Origin: an uncultured Collinsella sp.
Lineage (GTDB): Bacteria > Actinomycetota > Coriobacteriia > Coriobacteriales > Coriobacteriaceae
Length of the DNA: 64,000 nucleotides
Assembly: GCA_900541025.1 (NCBI GenBank)
Contig: UQIL01000010.1
Location: forward strand, 3,696 to 67,695
Direction: 5' to 3'
The notes under the pieces were generated by a model. That model was not told where the DNA came from. It saw nothing but the letters and a program-made list of their open reading frames with translations, and did not search any database. Position numbers and translations under genes: made by a program. Every line of letters starts with the position of its first letter. The stretch's first letter is position 1. Positions 1 through 8,839 of the stretch are shown piece after piece.

Positions 1-24
1 CCGGCGTCATCCTCGTTGAGTCAA

Positions 25-68
25 TGCGCTCGCTGCGCCACGCGTGTGGGATGGACGCAGCGAGCGCA
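25..68 (-). terminator. Hairpin downstream of the YgiQ gene
   Basis: A perfect 13-bp inverted repeat (arms 25-37 and 56-68, TGCGCTCGCTGCG) lies just past the stop codon of the minus-strand YgiQ gene. No T-run follows on the minus strand, so it may be a weak or factor-assisted terminator or an mRNA-stabilising hairpin. Confidence 0.4.
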
Positions 69-76
69 CCGCTGCC

Positions 77-2218
77 CTAGTTGCGGCGACCGCCTCCGTT
101 GGCACCCTGGCGCCCCTGAGCTGCGCGGTTGCGGCCTGCGGTGTTTTGCGCGCGCGACATGCCGCCGTGGCCCTTGCTGCCCTTGGGCCCCTTGCCGGCG
201 GCGCCAGCGCCACCATGCGGTTTGCCGCCCTTCTTACCGGTGCCATGCCCACCGCCAGCAGACGTCTCGCCCGGGCGTGGCGGCACGGGACGGATCAGGC
301 AATGCTTGGTGTAGCCGATCAGGTCACGACGCCCGGCCTTTTCCAGCGCCTCGCGCACGAGCTTGTAGTTCTCGGGCTTGCGATACTGGATGAGCGCGCG
401 CTGCATGGCCTTCTCGTGCGGGTCGCGCGCCACATAGATCGGCTGCATGGTACGCGGATCTACGCCGGTGTAGTACATGCACGTCGACATGGTGGACGGC
501 GTGGGGTAGAAGTCCTGCACCTGCTCGGGCATGTAGCCCATGTCGCGCACGGCTTCGGCAAGGTCCACGGCTTCCTTCATGGTTGAGCCGGGGTGGCTCG
601 AGATCAGGTACGGCACCACATACTGCTTGAGTCCGTATTCGCGGTTCAAACGTTCAAATTTACGGCAGAACGCATCGTAGACGGCGCGGCTCGGCTTGCC
701 CATCACGGACAGTACCGCGTCGCTCACGTGTTCGGGCGCTACGCGCAGCTGGCCCGAGACATGATGCTCCAGCAGCTCGCGCAAAAACTCGTCCGAGGCA
801 TCGGCCATGGTGTAGTCAAAGCGGATGCCACTGCGGACAAAGACCTTCTTGACGCCCGGCAGCTGGCGCAGGTCGCGCAGCAGCTGCGTGTAGCCGCTCT
901 CGTCGACCACCATGTTCTTGCATACGCTCGGCCACAGGCAGCGTTTGTTCTTGCATACGCCGTGTTTGAGCTGCTTGTCGCAGGCGGGACGGCTAAAGTT
1001 GGCCGTCGGTCCACCCACGTCGTTGATATAGCCCTTAAACTCGGGATCGCGTGTGAGCAGCTCGGCCTCGCGCATGATCGAGTCGTGGCTGCGCATCTGC
1101 AGCACGCGGCCCTGGTGGAAGGTGAGGGCGCAAAACGAGCACTCGCCAAAACAACCGCGGTTGGAGCTAATGGAAAACTTGATTTCGGCAAAGGCCGGCA
1201 CGCCGCCCGCCGCGTCGTAATCGGGATGCCAGTCGCGTGCGTAGGGGAGCTCGGCGACCTCGTCCATCTCGTCGGTGGTGAGTGTCGCCGACGGCGGGTT
1301 CTGCACCACATAGACGTTGTTGGGGTAGGGCTCTACCAGGCGATGTCCGGTGATGGGGTCCATATTCTGCTGCTGCACGTTAAAGCTGCGCGCGTAGTTG
1401 AGCTTGTCGGCGGCAAGGTCGTCCCAGCTGGGCAGCAGGTCGTAGTCGTAGACCTCATCGAGCGAACCCGTGCGGTAGACGGTGCCGTTGATATAGGTGA
1501 TCTGATCGACGGGCAGTCCCGCGTCGAGCGCGTCGGCGATCTCGACGATCGCGTGCTCGCCCATGCCGTAGATGAGGATGTCGGCGCCCGAGTCGAGCAG
1601 TACCGAGCGCTTGAGCTTGTCCTGCCAGTAGTCGTAGTGGGCCAAGCGACGCAGGCTCGCCTCGATGCCGCCGATAATGATGGGAGCGTCCTTGAACGTC
1701 TGGCGGATGAGGTTACCGTAGACCGTGACGGCACGGTTGGGGCGGTGACCTTCCTCGCCGCCGGGGGTATAGGCGTCGGTGTGGCGGCGGTGCTTGGTCA
1801 CCGAATAGTGGTTGACCATGGAGTCCATGTTGCCGGCACTGACGAGAAAGCCCAGGCGCGGCTCGCCGAGCACGGTGATGCTGGCGGGATCGGTCCAGTC
1901 GGGCTGGCAGATAATGCCCACTTTGTAGCCATGCGCGTCGAGGACGCGGCTGATGATGGCCATGCCAAAGCTGGGATGGTCCACGTAGGCGTCGCCGCAG
2001 ATGTAGACAAAGTCGCACTGGTCCCAGCCGCGCGCATCCATGTCGGCACGACTGACGGGGAGGAACTTATCGCGACCCGGGCGCCAGGGGCGGGCGGGTG
2101 CTGCCGGGGTATGAGTGGGCTGGCCGCCCTGGGCCTTGCCGCCACGCTTTTGCTGCTGGCCGCGCTGGGCATGCTTGCCGTGCTGGTTGTGCTGAGCGTC
2201 CTGGGGCTTTTTTGCCAC
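77..2218 (-). CDS. YgiQ family radical SAM protein
   Basis: A 713-residue protein of the UPF0313/YgiQ family. These are B12-like/radical SAM proteins whose reaction is not established. The radical-SAM cluster motif CxxxCxxC (GCFGECSFC) is visible at about residues 356-363, inside the conserved SSNRGCFGECSFC context. Conserved family blocks such as IIIGGIEASLRRLAHYDYW precede it and RSGIRFDY follows. The ends are low complexity: a Lys/Gln/His-rich start and a Gly/Lys/Arg-rich tail of about 70 residues. I chose GTG at 2218 because GGGAGGA sits 5-6 bases upstream; a longer frame exists but has no ribosome site. It is divergent from the DUF1275 gene. Family assignment is secure, function is not. 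Confidence 0.9.
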   Translation of the reverse strand: MAKKPQDAQHNQHGKHAQRGQQQKRGGKAQGGQPTHTPAAPARPWRPGRDKFLPVSRADMDARGWDQCDFVYICGDAYVDHPSFGMAIISRVLDAHGYKVGIICQPDWTDPASITVLGEPRLGFLVSAGNMDSMVNHYSVTKHRRHTDAYTPGGEEGHRPNRAVTVYGNLIRQTFKDAPIIIGGIEASLRRLAHYDYWQDKLKRSVLLDSGADILIYGMGEHAIVEIADALDAGLPVDQITYINGTVYRTGSLDEVYDYDLLPSWDDLAADKLNYARSFNVQQQNMDPITGHRLVEPYPNNVYVVQNPPSATLTTDEMDEVAELPYARDWHPDYDAAGGVPAFAEIKFSISSNRGCFGECSFCALTFHQGRVLQMRSHDSIMREAELLTRDPEFKGYINDVGGPTANFSRPACDKQLKHGVCKNKRCLWPSVCKNMVVDESGYTQLLRDLRQLPGVKKVFVRSGIRFDYTMADASDEFLRELLEHHVSGQLRVAPEHVSDAVLSVMGKPSRAVYDAFCRKFERLNREYGLKQYVVPYLISSHPGSTMKEAVDLAEAVRDMGYMPEQVQDFYPTPSTMSTCMYYTGVDPRTMQPIYVARDPHEKAMQRALIQYRKPENYKLVREALEKAGRRDLIGYTKHCLIRPVPPRPGETSAGGGHGTGKKGGKPHGGAGAAGKGPKGSKGHGGMSRAQNTAGRNRAAQGRQGANGGGRRN

Positions 2219-2255
2219 GATTCCTCCCGTTGTTAGTATGCTGTACGTAATTGTA

Positions 2256-2290
2256 ACCAGTCTTTTTGGGACGGCGCTAAAAAGACTGGT
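2256..2290. repeat. Intergenic inverted repeat (E1)
   Basis: A perfect 12-bp inverted repeat, ACCAGTCTTTTT at 2256-2267 and its complement at 2279-2290, with the loop GGGACGGCGCT. It sits between two divergent genes, so it is not a downstream terminator of either. GGGACGG recurs in the other intergenic palindromes at 10393 and 21289. Confidence 0.6.
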
Positions 2291-2468
2291 GGAGTACACG
2301 GGGCGTCGGGTGTCGGCGCCGCGCCCGCCGTTTGTTTCCAGACTGTGTATCCCCGTGTCGAAGGGGCTATCTCGCGCGCATGCCATGTTGTCAATGGGTT
2401 ACAGTATGAACGGCGGCTATATGTCCGCCAACGCACGAGAGAGTCGTCAACAAGGAGGATGCACGACG

Positions 2469-3185
2469 ATGCAGCGTGCCAAACAGATATCGGAGTCTAT
2501 TGAGCTGGGCATCATCTTGGCGCTCGCCGGTGGCTTTATGGATGTGTATTCGTACATTGGGCGCGACCATGTTTTCGCAAACGCGCAGACGGGCAACATC
2601 CTGCTCGTGGGCGTGAGCATCTCGGAGGGCAACTGGGCGCTGGCGGGACGCTACTTCTTTCCCGTGGTGTCGTTTGCCGTGGGCATTATGCTTGCCGACC
2701 TGGTGCACGAGCGGTTTGGCAGTGTGATTCACTGGCGTCAGGTGACGGTGTTTTTTGAAGCCGTTATCTTGCTTGGCGTGAGCTTTATCCCCGGTGGCGG
2801 TTACAACCTGCTCGCCAACTGTCTCACGTCGTTTGCCTGCGGCATGCAGGTTGAGAGCTTCCGCAAGATCCACGGTCACGGCATTGCCACGACGATGTGT
2901 ATCGGCAACCTCCGTAATGCCTTGCAAAACGTGGACGACTACATCATCACCCATAGGCGTGGCTTTTTGGAAAACGGCCTGCTGTACTTTGGCGTGATTT
3001 TCACCTTTGTGTTTGGCGCCGTGCTGGGCAACTGGTGCATTGAGCGCATGGGCCTGCACGCCATTGCGGTGGCGAGCGTGCTGCTGTTTGTCGCGTTTGG
3101 CATTATGTTTATCGACCGCGAGCGCGATTTGCGCTTTCGCTGGAAGCGCGCCTGCGAAGATTGGAAAGACGCCTGCCAAAAATAA
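2469..3185 (+). CDS. DUF1275 (YoaK-like) membrane protein
   Basis: A 238-residue integral membrane protein of the DUF1275/YoaK family, with about six hydrophobic segments. The family's N-terminal signature is present: LAGGFMDVYSYIGRDHVFANAQTGNILLVG, residues 17-47, read here in sections. A second conserved block, FACGMQVESFR, follows about two thirds of the way in. The molecular function of the family is unknown; a transport role is often guessed. ATG 2469 is preceded by AAGGAGG at the right distance. Upstream in-frame ATGs lack a ribosome site. The gene is monocistronic, with a terminator about 50 bp downstream. Confidence 0.85.
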   Translation: MQRAKQISESIELGIILALAGGFMDVYSYIGRDHVFANAQTGNILLVGVSISEGNWALAGRYFFPVVSFAVGIMLADLVHERFGSVIHWRQVTVFFEAVILLGVSFIPGGGYNLLANCLTSFACGMQVESFRKIHGHGIATTMCIGNLRNALQNVDDYIITHRRGFLENGLLYFGVIFTFVFGAVLGNWCIERMGLHAIAVASVLLFVAFGIMFIDRERDLRFRWKRACEDWKDACQK

Positions 3186-3238
3186 CGGCAGGATATGGCA
3201 GGGGGCAGTTCCCTTGTCAGATAGATCGATAATGGGGA

Positions 3239-3269
3239 GGGGACGGCCATCTCGGCCGCCCCTTTTTTG
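3239..3269 (+). terminator. Rho-independent terminator after DUF1275 gene
   Basis: GGGGACGGCC (3239-3248) pairs with GGCCGCCCC (3254-3262) with one bulged A, followed by six T residues. Confidence 0.8.
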
Positions 3270-3300
3270 TTTAGTGGCCAGGCGGTGACGATACCAGTTG

Positions 3301-3314
3301 TTGAAACGCTTTAA
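3301..3314. promoter_or_regulatory. LacI-family-like operator upstream of fucO
   Basis: TTGAAACGCTTTAA is a near-palindrome with a central CG, the layout typical of LacI/GalR operators. It lies about 100 bp before the fucO start. A related AAAGCGTT follows at about 3348. This is motif inference only; no regulator gene is in the window. Confidence 0.3.
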
Positions 3315-3414
3315 CACCTTTGACGTTCTCACGTGCTTTTTGTTTCAAAAGCGTTAGGATGGGACTTATAGCGCGGGGCGTAATGGATGCCCCGCACACG
3401 ATGGGAGGCTATCA

Positions 3415-4581
3415 ATGGCTAATCGTTTCGTTCTCAACACCATCTCTTATCATGGTTCCGGCGCCATCAAGGAGATCCCCGGCGAGCTCCAGCGTCGCGG
3501 CTACAAGAAGATCTTCGTCTGCTCCGACCCCGACCTGGTCAAGTTTGGCGTTACCGCTAAGGTGACCGACGAGCTCGACGCCGCCGGCATCGCTTGGAGC
3601 CTCTACTCCGAGATCAAGCCCAACCCCACTATCCAGAACGTCAAGGACGGCGTCGAGGCCTTCAAGGCCGCCGAGGCTGACGCTATCGTGACCATTGGTG
3701 GTGGCTCCTCCATGGACACCGCCAAGGCTATCGGCATCATCATCAACAACCCCGAGTTCGCCGATGTCCGCAGCCTCGAGGGCGTTGCTCCCACTAAGAA
3801 CCACGCCGTGTTCACCATCGCCGTGCCGACGACCGCCGGTACCGCCGCCGAGGTGACCATCAACTACGTCATCACCGACCCCGAGAAGGTTCGCAAGTTC
3901 GTGTGCGTCGACACCAACGACGCCCCCGAGGTCGCCGTCGTCGACCCCGACATGATGGCTTCCATGCCCGCCGGCCTGACCGCCTCCACTGGCATGGACG
4001 CTCTGACCCACGCCATCGAGGGCTACACCACCAAGGGCGCTTGGGAGCTCTCCGACATGTTCCACTTTGAGGCTATTAAGCTGATCAGCGAGAACCTGCG
4101 CGACTCTGTCGCCGAGGCCAAGTCCGGTCAGCCCGGCTCCGGCCGCGAGGGCATGGCTCTTGGCCAGTATGTCGCCGGCATGGGCTTCTCCAACGTCGGC
4201 CTGGGCATCGACCACGCCATGGCTCACACCCTGTCCGCTCACTACGACACCCCGCACGGCGTTGCTTGCGCCATGCTGCTGCCGATCGCCATGGAGTTCA
4301 ACAAGCCGGTTTGCGCCGAGCGCCTGGCCAAGGTTGCCGTCGCCATGGGCGTTGACACCTCGGGCATGAGCACCGCCGAGGCTGCCGACGCCGCTATCGC
4401 CGCCGTTAAGCAGCTTTCCGCCGACGTGAACATCCCGCACGTCTGCGAGGCCATGAAGGCTGACGAGATCGAGGTCCTGGCCAAGGACGCCATGGCCGAC
4501 GCCTGCTTCCCGGGTAACCCGCGCGAGGCGACGCTCGACGACGTCATCGAGCTCTTCAAGAAGATCTGCCCGGCTGCCTAG
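3415..4581 (+). CDS. fucO: Iron-containing alcohol dehydrogenase, lactaldehyde reductase type
   Basis: A 388-residue group III iron-dependent alcohol dehydrogenase. It resembles E. coli FucO over its whole length, with shared runs such as NNPEFADVRSLEG, PTTAGTAAEVTINYVITD and MALGQYVAGMGFSNVGLG. FucO reduces L-lactaldehyde to 1,2-propanediol with NADH in fucose or rhamnose fermentation. The nucleotide-binding GGGSSMD is at 95-101. Expected metal ligands are Asp195, His199, His267 and His281. No other fucose genes are present, so the substrate could be another short aldehyde. The AGGAGG-like site GGGAGG precedes ATG 3415. The coding sequence is rich in C-ending codons, as in highly expressed genes. 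A strong terminator follows. Confidence 0.85.
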   Translation: MANRFVLNTISYHGSGAIKEIPGELQRRGYKKIFVCSDPDLVKFGVTAKVTDELDAAGIAWSLYSEIKPNPTIQNVKDGVEAFKAAEADAIVTIGGGSSMDTAKAIGIIINNPEFADVRSLEGVAPTKNHAVFTIAVPTTAGTAAEVTINYVITDPEKVRKFVCVDTNDAPEVAVVDPDMMASMPAGLTASTGMDALTHAIEGYTTKGAWELSDMFHFEAIKLISENLRDSVAEAKSGQPGSGREGMALGQYVAGMGFSNVGLGIDHAMAHTLSAHYDTPHGVACAMLLPIAMEFNKPVCAERLAKVAVAMGVDTSGMSTAEAADAAIAAVKQLSADVNIPHVCEAMKADEIEVLAKDAMADACFPGNPREATLDDVIELFKKICPAA

Positions 4582-4634
4582 CCCAGTTTGGTGGTCCTTC
4601 GCCCGTAGGTGTATGGTCTTTTGACGTGCCGCTG

Positions 4635-4666
4635 GCCCCGCCGTGCTACGCACGGCGGGGCTTTTT
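4635..4666 (+). terminator. Rho-independent terminator after fucO
   Basis: A perfect 12-bp stem GCCCCGCCGTGC/GCACGGCGGGGC with a TAC loop, then five T residues. Confidence 0.92.
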
Positions 4667-5068
4667 GTGCTGCGTCGATGCCCTGAGACGGACAAAACCA
4701 AGGCGTACTGCCCGCTGCGGATAGGTGGTGCACTTCCCTGCGTGCATTTTTGGGAGTATTCAACAAGCTCTTAAAAATGCATAACGTTGTGAATGGGCGG
4801 TAGTGATCCGCAGGCGCCCATCGACAGCCATTGTGGGCGGGCTATCGATGAGTGGAGGGGGTTGTTACTGAGTTTCTGCTTTGCGACGACCTGCAACACT
4901 GCTGTAACCGCGTCGTTTTGTCGTTCGTGATGGGGCCGTTGGGGCCCACGGTGCTGAATACTCCGTTTTTTGCACGGTCCAAGGTGGGGCACCCTGAGAC
5001 GAAGCAAAAAGATGCCTCATTTCTATGCAAATACCAATAGGATTTATGCAAGATTGAGATTGTAAACC
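4667..5068. other. Non-coding interval between fucO and the peptidase gene
   Basis: About 400 bp without a convincing gene. Short open frames exist on both strands but none has a ribosome site or recognisable protein features. Base composition is lower in GC than in the flanking genes. The stretch around 4926-5000 (GGGGCCGTTGGGGCCC hairpin, then TTTTTTGCACGGTCC) looks like repeated intergenic material rather than coding sequence, but no second copy is in this window. Confidence 0.4.
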
Positions 5069-5136
5069 GTGCACGTGCACAAAACCGGTGCGGGGACGTC
5101 TGGAGGCGGCTCGGCTCCTGGGGCATTGCACGTGCA
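5069..5136. promoter_or_regulatory. Paired palindromes TGCACGTGCA before the peptidase gene
   Basis: GTGCACGTGCAC at 5069-5080 is a perfect 12-bp palindrome. TGCACGTGCA at 5127-5136 repeats its 10-bp core, with centres 57 bp apart. A TTAAAAT promoter-like hexamer lies just downstream at 5143-5149. The arrangement suggests two operator sites for a dimeric regulator controlling the peptidase gene. Confidence 0.4.
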
Positions 5137-5185
5137 GAACGGTTAAAATCGGGACTCGGTCTTAGTTTTACTTGGAAGGATGCAT

Positions 5186-6229
5186 ATGACTTCTAATATT
5201 GATGCTTCTCTAGAGGAGACGCTCTCCTATATCGCAGGACAGCTTAAGACGCTGACTTCTATTGCCTCCCCTACCGGCTATACCCGTGCGGCGACTGATT
5301 ATCTGATGGAGACCCTGCGCGATATGGGGTTTGGGCCTGAGCGTTCTAATAAGGGTAACGTGCTCGTTGAGCTTGGCGGCGAGGGCGAGCCGCTCGTACT
5401 GGCGAGCCATGTCGATACCCTAGGCGCCATGGTGCGTTCCATTAAGGACAATGGCCGCCTGCGCCCCACGACGCTCGGTGGGCATCAGTGGTCTACGGCC
5501 GATGGCGAGAACTGCACCGTCTACACGCGCGACGGCAATGTCTACACGGGCGTGGTTCTTAACACCGAGCCTTCGGCGCACGTGGCCGACGAGCCGGTCA
5601 AGACCATCGAGAAGAACATGGAGATCTTGCTCGACGAGAACGTCGACAGCAAGGACGATGTGCTCGAGCTGGGTATTCAGACCGGCGACATCATCGCTAT
5701 GGATCCTCGCACGACGGTGACGGAGAGCGGCTACATTAAGAGCCGCTTCCTGGATGACAAGCTATCGGCCGCCATTTTGTTGGGCTTGGCGCGTGCCGTC
5801 GCCGCTGGCGAGGTGACGCTTTCGCGTAAGGTTTCGCTGCTCTTTACCGTGTACGAGGAGGTGGACCACGGCGGCGCCTTCGTGCCGGCCGACACGCGCG
5901 AGATGATCAGCGTTGACATGGGCTGCGTGGGCGACGACCTAGGCTGCACCGAGCACATGGTGTCGATCTGCGCCAAGGATTCGGGCGGTCCGTACAACTA
6001 CGACCTGGTGACGGCGCTGTCCAATATCGCGCGCGAGCTTGAGCTCGATTACGCTATCGACGTGTATCCGCATTACGGTTCGGACGTCGAAGCCACGCTC
6101 TCTGCCGGCTACGACATTCGCCATGGTCTGATCGGCCCCGGCGTGTATGCGAGCCACAACTACGAGCGTAGCCACATGGACGGCGTGCGCAACACCTTCG
6201 AGCTCGTCCGCGCCTACGTACAGCGCTAG
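5186..6229 (+). CDS. M42/M20-type metallopeptidase
   Basis: A 347-residue zinc aminopeptidase of the M42 glutamyl aminopeptidase/endoglucanase group (MH clan). Metal-binding landmarks appear in order: SHVDTLGAM (His and Asp), SRFLDDKLSAA (bridging Asp), VYEEVDHGG (catalytic and metal Glu), ISVDMG (Asp) and ASHNYERSHMDG (last His). It probably trims N-terminal residues from peptides in the cytoplasm, since no signal peptide is present. Of two in-frame ATGs six bases apart, the second (5186) is preferred because GGAAGGA lies five bases before it, whereas the first overlaps that site. It is preceded by paired palindromes and followed by a hairpin and a repeat element. Confidence 0.85.
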   Translation: MTSNIDASLEETLSYIAGQLKTLTSIASPTGYTRAATDYLMETLRDMGFGPERSNKGNVLVELGGEGEPLVLASHVDTLGAMVRSIKDNGRLRPTTLGGHQWSTADGENCTVYTRDGNVYTGVVLNTEPSAHVADEPVKTIEKNMEILLDENVDSKDDVLELGIQTGDIIAMDPRTTVTESGYIKSRFLDDKLSAAILLGLARAVAAGEVTLSRKVSLLFTVYEEVDHGGAFVPADTREMISVDMGCVGDDLGCTEHMVSICAKDSGGPYNYDLVTALSNIARELELDYAIDVYPHYGSDVEATLSAGYDIRHGLIGPGVYASHNYERSHMDGVRNTFELVRAYVQR

Positions 6230-6238
6230 CGATGCAGC

Positions 6239-6272
6239 GGCCTCGGCTGATACGGCAGTACCGACCGAGGCC
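6239..6272 (+). terminator. Hairpin after the M42 peptidase gene
   Basis: An 8-bp stem GGCCTCGG/CCGAGGCC with an 18-base loop, just past the stop codon. The T-run is poor (GTCCTCTCT), so termination here is uncertain. Confidence 0.45.
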
Positions 6273-6284
6273 GTCCTCTCTAAG

Positions 6285-6347
6285 TTGCGGTGAAATAGGG
6301 ACTGTTTGGCGGTTTTAAACGCTTAAACAGTCCCTATTTCACCGCAA
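6285..6347. repeat. Intergenic inverted repeat (E2), REP-like
   Basis: Two perfect 23-bp arms (6285-6307 and 6325-6347) starting TTGCGGTGAAATAGGGACTG, with a 17-base loop. It lies between convergent genes. The arm shares TTGCGGTG, AATAG and CTGT in register with the arm of the element at 17309, so the two belong to one family. Confidence 0.8.
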
Positions 6348-6365
6348 TTTATGAAGGGGATGGGG

Positions 6366-7466
6366 CTACTTAAGTGCGCCGGTCACCGTGCCGCCGCCGA
6401 GGACGACGTCGTCGCGGTAGACTACGACGGCTTGCCCGGGGGCGATGGCGCGCTGCGGCTCGTCAAAGGTCAACAGCATCTGCCCGTCGGTGCCGCGCGT
6501 GAGGGTCGCCGCCTGGTCTTTCTGGCGGTAGCGGTATTTGGCGCCCACGCGAATGCCGCCGGCGCCAAGCTCTGCCTCCATGTGCACGTCCGGGGCGCTC
6601 CAGATCCAGTCGTTGGCCGTGAGCGCGGTGGCCGTCAGGTCCTCGGCCTCACCCAGATGCACGGTGTTATTGGCGGCGTCGACGCCCGTTACGTATACGG
6701 GATGTGCCATCGCGACGCCAAGGCCCTTGCGTTGACCGATGGTGTAGCGCAGCGCGCCATTGTGGCGCCCGACCACGCTGCCATCGCGCCATACGATGTC
6801 GCCCGGCGTAGCGGGATGCCCGCAGCGGCGCTCGATATAGCCCGTGTAGTCGCCGTCGGGGATAAAGCAGATATCCTCGCTTTCGGCCTTCTTGGCGTTG
6901 GTAAAGCCCTGCTCGGCGGCTATGCGGCGCACGTCGTGCTCTTTGTTCAGACCTGCCAGCGGAAAGATCGTGTGCGCGAGGCGCTCCTGCGTAAGCGAAT
7001 ACAAAAAGTAGCTCTGGTCTTTTTTGGGATCCTCGCCGCGGTACAGCTGCCACGTGCCGTCGGGCGCCTGGCTCGTCTTGGCGTAATGGCCCGTGGCGAT
7101 ATAGTCGCAGCCCATGTCCAGCGCGGCGTCCAGTAGCGCGCCAAACTTAATGTGACGGTTGCAGATGATGCAGGGGTTGGGCGTCAGTCCCTCCTGGTAG
7201 GCGGTCACAAAGCGCTCGATCACGCTGCGGTCGAACGTCTGCTGCAGGTCGAGCACGTGGTGGGGGATGCCGATGCGCTCGGCAACGGCCTTGGCGTCGG
7301 CGATGTCGCGGTCGACCTTGCTCATGCCCGTGACAGGATCGGGCGCGGGGCAGGTGAGACGCATGGTGGCGCCAACGCATTCGTAGCCCTGGCTTTTGAG
7401 CAGGTACGCGGTCACGCTGGAATCGACGCCGCCGCTCATGGCGACGAGCACGCGCTTGTTGTGCAT
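6366..7466 (-). CDS. mnmA: tRNA-specific 2-thiouridylase MnmA
   Basis: A 366-residue cytoplasmic enzyme that uses ATP and relayed persulfide sulfur to make 2-thiouridine at wobble U34 of Lys, Glu and Gln tRNAs. The PP-loop SGGVDSS is at residues 11-17. The two catalytic cysteines are in NPCIICNRHIKFG and in SEDICFIPDGDY. The latter is also followed by the conserved GYIERR. Length matches the family. ATG 7466 has GGAGAA seven bases upstream. CysK lies upstream on the same strand but is separated by a terminator, so the gene is probably transcribed alone. No sulfur donor (IscS/SufS) gene is visible in the window. Confidence 0.96.
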   Translation of the reverse strand: MHNKRVLVAMSGGVDSSVTAYLLKSQGYECVGATMRLTCPAPDPVTGMSKVDRDIADAKAVAERIGIPHHVLDLQQTFDRSVIERFVTAYQEGLTPNPCIICNRHIKFGALLDAALDMGCDYIATGHYAKTSQAPDGTWQLYRGEDPKKDQSYFLYSLTQERLAHTIFPLAGLNKEHDVRRIAAEQGFTNAKKAESEDICFIPDGDYTGYIERRCGHPATPGDIVWRDGSVVGRHNGALRYTIGQRKGLGVAMAHPVYVTGVDAANNTVHLGEAEDLTATALTANDWIWSAPDVHMEAELGAGGIRVGAKYRYRQKDQAATLTRGTDGQMLLTFDEPQRAIAPGQAVVVYRDDVVLGGGTVTGALK

Positions 7467-7494
7467 GGGGAGGTTCTCCTTGGTGGCATGCGGC

Positions 7495-7534
7495 CAAAAA
7501 AGAAAAGCGGCGCGGGAGGCTGGTTCCGCGCCGC
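7495..7534 (-). terminator. Rho-independent terminator after cysK
   Basis: On the minus strand GCGGCGCGG pairs with CCGCGCCGC (arms 7526-7534 and 7507-7515), followed by TTTTCTTTTTT. Confidence 0.85.
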
Positions 7535-7647
7535 AGACATTGTAGCAAGTTCGGGTGCTTCGTGGGACACCCTAACGAGATGGGCTCAGGCCGCCAGAAG
7601 AGAGGGGAGACCGGCGTGCCTTGGGCTCATCTGTTCAACAGCAGGAA

Positions 7648-8586
7648 CTAGTCCTGGAAGAGTGCCGTGGACAGGTAGCGCTCGCCGGTGTCGGCAAGCA
7701 GGGCCACGATGGTCTTGCCCTCGTTCTCGGGGCGCTTGGCCAGCTGCAGCGCGGCCCACACGGCGGCGCCGGACGAAATGCCCACGAGCACGCCCTCCTT
7801 GTGGCCCACGGCACGGCCGGTGGCAAAGGCGTCGTCATTCTCGACGGGGATGATCTCGTCGTAGACCTGGGTGTCGAGGACGTCGGGCACAAAACCGGCG
7901 CCGATGCCCTGGATCTTGTGCGGACCGGCCTGACCCTTGGAAAGCACCGGGGAGGTGGCGGGCTCGACGGCGACGACCTTGATCTCGGGGTTCTGCTCCT
8001 TGAGGAACTCGCCCACGCCGGTCACGGTACCGCCGGTGCCAACGCCGGCAACGAAGATGTCGACCTTACCGTCGGTGTCATCCCAGATCTCGGGGCCGGT
8101 CGTGGCCTTGTGGATGGCGGGGTTCGCGGGGTTTACGAACTGGCCGGCGATGATGCTGTTGGGGGTCTCCTTCTGCAGCTCCTCGGCCTTAGCGATGGCG
8201 CCCTTCATGCCCTTGGAACCATCGGTGAGCACAAGCTGCGCGCCGTACGCCTGCATTAGCTTGCGGCGCTCGACGGACATGGTCTCGGGCATGGTGATGA
8301 TCACCTTGTAGCCGCGGGCGGCCGCCACGGAGGCGATGCCGACGCCGGTGTTGCCGCTCGTGGGCTCGATGATGGTGTAGTCGCCGCCGCGCACGAGCTT
8401 GCCGGCCTTCTCGGCCTCGTCGATCATGTTCTTGGCGACGCGGTCCTTAACGGAGCCGGCGGGGTTGAAGTACTCGAGCTTGACGAGCACGCGGGCCTTG
8501 AGGTCCTCGTCGGCCTCAAAGTGGGTGAGCTCCAGAAGCGGAGTGTGGCCGATAAGCTGATCGATGGACGTGTAAACCTTGCTCAT
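7648..8586 (-). CDS. cysK: Cysteine synthase A (O-acetylserine sulfhydrylase)
   Basis: A 312-residue PLP enzyme making cysteine from O-acetylserine and sulfide. The PLP lysine is Lys47 in NPAGSVKDR. The substrate loop [12 protein letters not shown] and the phosphate-binding glycine loop [10 protein letters not shown] are intact, followed by [10 protein letters not shown]. Length is standard for CysK. ATG 8586 has GGAGGTT upstream. It is transcribed away from an Rrf2-family regulator about 250 bp upstream. In Bacillus and staphylococci, CysK and the Rrf2 protein CymR jointly control cysteine genes, so functional linkage is plausible here. Confidence 0.95.
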   Translation of the reverse strand: MSKVYTSIDQLIGHTPLLELTHFEADEDLKARVLVKLEYFNPAGSVKDRVAKNMIDEAEKAGKLVRGGDYTIIEPTSGNTGVGIASVAAARGYKVIITMPETMSVERRKLMQAYGAQLVLTDGSKGMKGAIAKAEELQKETPNSIIAGQFVNPANPAIHKATTGPEIWDDTDGKVDIFVAGVGTGGTVTGVGEFLKEQNPEIKVVAVEPATSPVLSKGQAGPHKIQGIGAGFVPDVLDTQVYDEIIPVENDDAFATGRAVGHKEGVLVGISSGAAVWAALQLAKRPENEGKTIVALLADTGERYLSTALFQD

Positions 8587-8659
8587 GGTGAACCTCCAAA
8601 GTGTTCAAGTTTGCTGGATACCGTGTGGTTTTACGGTGTGTCTAACAGTCAAACCCACA

Positions 8660-8804
8660 AACCTTATAGGTTGTTCGTTTAGCTGTTGAAAAGCATAGTA
8701 GACACTAAAGCCTACTAATGCAATAGGAAAAAGATATTTATTGCAAGATGATTAACCCGCTGGACTGGAACGGGAGTTTTCAAAACCACTTTTTCGGCTA
8801 GAAT
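8660..8804. promoter_or_regulatory. cysK/rrf2 divergent control region
   Basis: The AT-rich 8587-8839 interval holds the palindrome AACCTTATAGGTT at 8660-8672 and CCTACTAATGCAATAGG at 8711-8727, both plausible sites for the adjacent Rrf2 regulator. A promoter candidate for the regulator gene is TTTTCA (8777-8782) with TAGAAT (8799-8804), spacer 16. Site assignment is inference. Confidence 0.4.
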
Positions 8805-8839
8805 TGCTTCGAACAAAAGACCGAAAGGCAGCACTATAT

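Noticed and set aside
593..2236. A 547-codon open frame antisense to the YgiQ gene
   Set aside because: High GC at third positions keeps the opposite strand open. The translation has no recognisable motif, and the YgiQ frame carries a full radical-SAM signature and ribosome site.
4852..5040. A 62-codon open frame in the fucO-peptidase gap
   Set aside because: It has no family features or codon bias and overlaps equally long frames on the other strand.
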